Assembly: GCF_004135585.1 (NCBI RefSeq)
Contig: NZ_CP035501.1
Location: 1-64,000, forward strand
Length of the DNA: 64,000 bases
Direction of reading: 5' to 3'
Source: Sphingosinicella sp. BN140058
Lineage (GTDB): Bacteria > Pseudomonadota > Alphaproteobacteria > Sphingomonadales > Sphingomonadaceae
Shown: one piece after another, positions 61,819 to 64,000 of the stretch
Position numbering within the stretch: position 1 is the first letter of the stretch
Layout of the letters: each line of letters begins with the position of its first letter
Notes under the pieces: model-generated
Database searches by the model: none
What the model was told of the DNA's origin: nothing
What the model saw: only the letters and a program-made list of their open reading frames with translations
Made by a program: the position numbers and the translations under genes

Positions 61819-61975
61819 GATCCTCCCCGGCACGGGGAGGGGGACCGCCCGAAGGGCGGTGGAGGAGGTTCCGAGCCCCACGCCGCGCCGGAAGATCCCG
61901 AGGCAGCCGGGGTTTCGCAATCCCCACCACCACCGCCTGCGGCGGCGGTCCCCCTCCCCGCACGCGGGGAGGATC
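61819..61975. repeat. 157-bp palindromic repeat between paaC and paaD
   Basis: Left arm 61819-61848 and right arm 61944-61975 are near-perfect complements with one indel (GATCCTCCCC...GGGGAGGGGGACCGCC). Inner GCCCGAAGGGC and a long spacer lie between them. The core matches the element at 24374-24501. As it lies within an operon it would form a strong hairpin in the paa mRNA and may set paaDE level against paaABC. Confidence 0.8.
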
Positions 61976-62032
61976 TCTCATCATCGCGTGCAAGCACCCG
62001 GCGCTCCAAGCGCGGCGACTTCTCCGCCACGG

Positions 62033-62863
62033 TCACCATGTCGCATCCGGATAGGTGCGCGGCAGGAACTGCATGGTGCAGAGAAGATGGCCGAGATGCT
62101 CGCTATGGTGGCCGCGCCGGCCGCCGAGGATCGGGCGCTGGTCGCGCGGCCGTGTGAGCGTCGCCTCGGTGAGCACCGCATCGATCCTGCGATCATAGTC
62201 CAGGCGGAGCGCGCCGAGGTCGGCACCGATGCCGCGATCGGCGAGAAAGGTCGCAGCGTCGTCCATCTCGAACAATTCGGGGACGAAGCGCCACATCCAA
62301 TCGATGCCGTCCTGCATCCGACGCCGGCTCTCCTCGGTGCCGTCACCGAGGCGGATCACCCATTCGGCGGCAAGCTCCTGATGATAGGAGACTTCCTTCA
62401 CCGCTTTTTCCGCGACTGCGGCGATGGTCGGTTCGGCGGATTGCGTGAGCGCGTCGAAAAGCGCCTTCTGCCAGGTCGAGAACAGCAATTGCCGCGCCAT
62501 CGTCTGCGCGAAGTCCCCGTTCGGCTGCTCGACGAGCCAGCAATTGCGGAAATCGAGCACGTCGCGGCCGAAGGCGAGCGAGTCGCCGTCGCGGCCCCTG
62601 CCCTCGATCTCGCCCGCATGGTTGAGGAAGTGCGTTGCCTGACCGACGAGGTCGAGGGCGATGTTGGCGAGGCTGAGATCGACCTCGACCGAGGGCGCGT
62701 GCCCCGTCCACGCGCTGAGCCGCTGCCCCAGGATCAGGCTGTCGTCGCCGAGCCGCAGCAGATAGTCGAACAGGATGCCGCCGTCCGTTTCCGTCGTCGG
62801 CGCGTCGAACGATCCGGCGCCGGTCGCGCCTGGCGGCAGATCGATGGGAGGAAGCGAGGCCAT
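62033..62863 (-). CDS. paaC: phenylacetyl-CoA epoxidase, structural subunit
   Basis: The 276-aa subunit has the ferritin-like helical bundle of PaaC, an inactive homologue of PaaA that holds the complex and binds CoA. Visible are YLLRLGDDSLILGQRLSAWT, ANIALDLVGQATHFLNHAGE, FRNCWLVEQPNGDFAQTMAR QLLFS and the C-terminal GRRGHHSEHLGHLLCTMQFL. The ATG at 62863 shares bases with the paaB stop (TGATG). PaaC and PaaA act as an alpha2-beta2 core. Confidence 0.95.
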   Translation of the reverse strand: MASLPPIDLPPGATGAGSFDAPTTETDGGILFDYLLRLGDDSLILGQRLSAWTGHAPSVEVDLSLANIALDLVGQATHFLNHAGEIEGRGRDGDSLAFGRDVLDFRNCWLVEQPNGDFAQTMARQLLFSTWQKALFDALTQSAEPTIAAVAEKAVKEVSYHQELAAEWVIRLGDGTEESRRRMQDGIDWMWRFVPELFEMDDAATFLADRGIGADLGALRLDYDRRIDAVLTEATLTRPRDQRPILGGRRGHHSEHLGHLLCTMQFLPRTYPDATW

Positions 62864-63147
62864 CAGATGTGCGTCACGTCGTCCGGGATCGAATAGAAGG
62901 TCGGATGGCGGTAGACCTTGTCGGCGGCCGGATCGAACATCGCGGCGTCGTCGGCTGGATCGGACGCGACGATCTGCGCGGACGGCACCACCCAGAGGCT
63001 CACCCCTTCCATCCGCCGCGTATAGGTGTCGCGGGCATGGCGAAGGGCGATCTCCGGATCGGGTGCGTGAACCGAGCCGACGTGACGATGGGAGAGCCCG
63101 CCGCGCGACCGCACGAACACTTCCCAGAGCGGCCAATCGCCAGCCAT
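62863..63147 (-). CDS. paaB: phenylacetyl-CoA epoxidase subunit B
   Basis: The 94-aa small subunit has the PaaB family start WPLWEVFVRSRGGLSHRHVGS, followed by AHAPDPEIALRHARDTYTRR and the ending AADKVYRHPTFYSIPDDVTH. PaaB bridges the epoxidase dimers and is essential for activity. Its ATG at 63147 overlaps the paaA stop (TGATG) and its stop overlaps the paaC start. Confidence 0.95.
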   Translation of the reverse strand: MAGDWPLWEVFVRSRGGLSHRHVGSVHAPDPEIALRHARDTYTRRMEGVSLWVVPSAQIVASDPADDAAMFDPAADKVYRHPTFYSIPDDVTHI

Positions 63148-64000
63148 CAGGCCGCCTCCGCCTTGCGGCTGTGCTTCGCCGCATAAGCGGCCGCGGCCTC
63201 GCGCACCCACGCACCCTCTTCCCAGGCATCGCGGCGCGCCTTCATCCGCTCGCGCGCGACCGGCCCCTCGCCGCGAACCACGGCGTAGAATTCCTCCCAG
63301 TCGACCGCGCCGAAATCGTGGCCGTTCTTGGCCTCGTTCCAGACGAGCGCCGGATCGGGAATGGTGAGGCCGAGCGCGGTTGCCTGCGGCACGGTGATGT
63401 CGACGAACTTCTGGCGGAGCTCGTCATTGGTCTCGCGCTTGATCCGCCAGCGCATCGACTGGGCGGTGTTGGGGCTGTCGGCGTCGGGCGGCCCGAACAT
63501 CATCAGCGACGGCCACCACCAGCGATTGAGTGCGTCCTGCGCCATGCGCTTCTGCTCCGGCGTACCGGCGCAGAGCACCATCATGATCTCGTAGCCCTGG
63601 CGCTGGTGGAAGCTCTCCTCCTTGCAGACCCGGACCATCGCCCGAGCGTAGGGGCCGTAGGAGGTGCGCTGGAGCGGCACCTGGTTCATGATCGCGGCGC
63701 CGTCGACCAGCCAGCCGATCGCGCCGATGTCGGCCCAGGTCAGCGTCGGATAGTTGAAGATCGTCGAATATTTGGCTTTGCCGGAATGAAGCGCCTCTAT
63801 CATCTCCTCACGGCTGGTGCCGAGCGTTTCGGCGGCCGAATAGAGATAGAGGCCGTGGCCGGCTTCGTCCTGCACCTTGGCGAGCAGGATCGCCTTGCGG
63901 CGCAGCGACGGCGCCCGCGTGATCCAATTGCCCTCGGGCAGCATGCCGACGATCTCGCTATGGGCATGCTGCGAGATCTGGCGGGTCAGGGTGCGCCGAT
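63147..64000 (-). CDS. paaA: phenylacetyl-CoA epoxidase, catalytic subunit (5' end cut by window edge)
   Basis: The catalytic di-iron subunit inserts one oxygen into the ring of phenylacetyl-CoA. About 284 codons of some 320-330 are inside; the frame enters from the right edge without a start ([18 protein letters not shown]). Di-iron ligands are visible in [33 protein letters not shown] and [16 protein letters not shown] (the E..H pairs). The C-terminus ends KHSRKAEAA. It heads the operon paaABCDE. Confidence 0.96.
   Translation of the reverse strand, partial: RRTLTRQISQHAHSEIVGMLPEGNWITRAPSLRRKAILLAKVQDEAGHGLYLYSAAETLGTSREEMIEALHSGKAKYSTIFNYPTLTWADIGAIGWLVDGAAIMNQVPLQRTSYGPYARAMVRVCKEESFHQRQGYEIMMVLCAGTPEQKRMAQDALNRWWWPSLMMFGPPDADSPNTAQSMRWRIKRETNDELRQKFVDITVPQATALGLTIPDPALVWNEAKNGHDFGAVDWEEFYAVVRGEGPVARERMKARRDAWEEGAWVREAAAAYAAKHSRKAEAA

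Noticed and set aside
1..64000. CRISPR array, tRNA or rRNA gene
   Set aside because: No regularly spaced repeat array, tRNA cloverleaf pattern or rRNA-like segment was found by reading; a dedicated search could still reveal a tRNA missed by eye.

Overview
The window is high-GC DNA from an alphaproteobacterium, most likely of the order Sphingomonadales. The lineage is inferred from four things: many large TonB-dependent receptors, an acetolactate synthase that resembles the sphingomonad type, a paaABCDE ring-epoxidase operon, and dispersed palindromes of the kind common in these genomes. No rRNA, tRNA, CRISPR array or intact insertion sequence was found. The only transposase trace is a broken REP-associated tyrosine transposase.

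Layout. 1-9.4 kb is core metabolism: a truncated LysR regulator divergent from ilvD, two small hypothetical genes, a cupin, then ilvB-ilvN behind a leader that looks like a classical ribosome-mediated attenuator. Next come a PHA-depolymerase-type esterase and a ribbon-helix-helix regulator with a perfect 20-bp palindrome at its start. 9.4-20.1 kb carries envelope and signalling genes: a polysaccharide deacetylase translationally coupled to an unrecognised protein, a DUF4874/DUF4832 protein, an ArsR regulator with an SdpI-like membrane protein, a DUF1287 protein and a large multi-PAS hybrid histidine kinase. This stretch ends in a scar of lost flagellar genes, where the 5'-truncated remnants of fliS and flagellin are joined back to back.

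20.1-32.5 kb looks like a surface-decoration island. It holds three acyltransferase-3/SGNH proteins, two paralogous PhyH-type dioxygenases, a sulfotransferase and a membrane-bound sulfatase-superfamily enzyme. 33.4-45.7 kb has an M19-like dipeptidase homologue, three TonB-dependent receptors (the last with a PepSY membrane protein), a VTT-like membrane protein and a DUF2200 protein.

46-55.8 kb is the most unusual part. A tightly overlapping operon encodes an ABC-2 permease, a cytochrome P450, a Wzt-like ATPase with a C-terminal cargo-type domain, and a short alpha/alpha-barrel protein with the DxDD motif of class II terpene cyclases. A UbiA-family prenyltransferase converges on it and overlaps it by 9 bp, followed by two glycosyltransferases, a Gfo/Idh/MocA oxidoreductase and a zinc-type alcohol dehydrogenase. 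The inference is that this locus makes, oxidises and exports an isoprenoid-linked or glycosylated product.

56-64 kb holds a DNA-deoxyinosine glycosylase, a ZnuD-like TonB-dependent receptor, a class A beta-lactamase-like serine hydrolase and the phenylacetyl-CoA epoxidase operon paaABCDE on the minus strand. paaA runs off the right edge. A long palindromic repeat sits between paaC and paaD, and the 3' end of paaE is partly duplicated.
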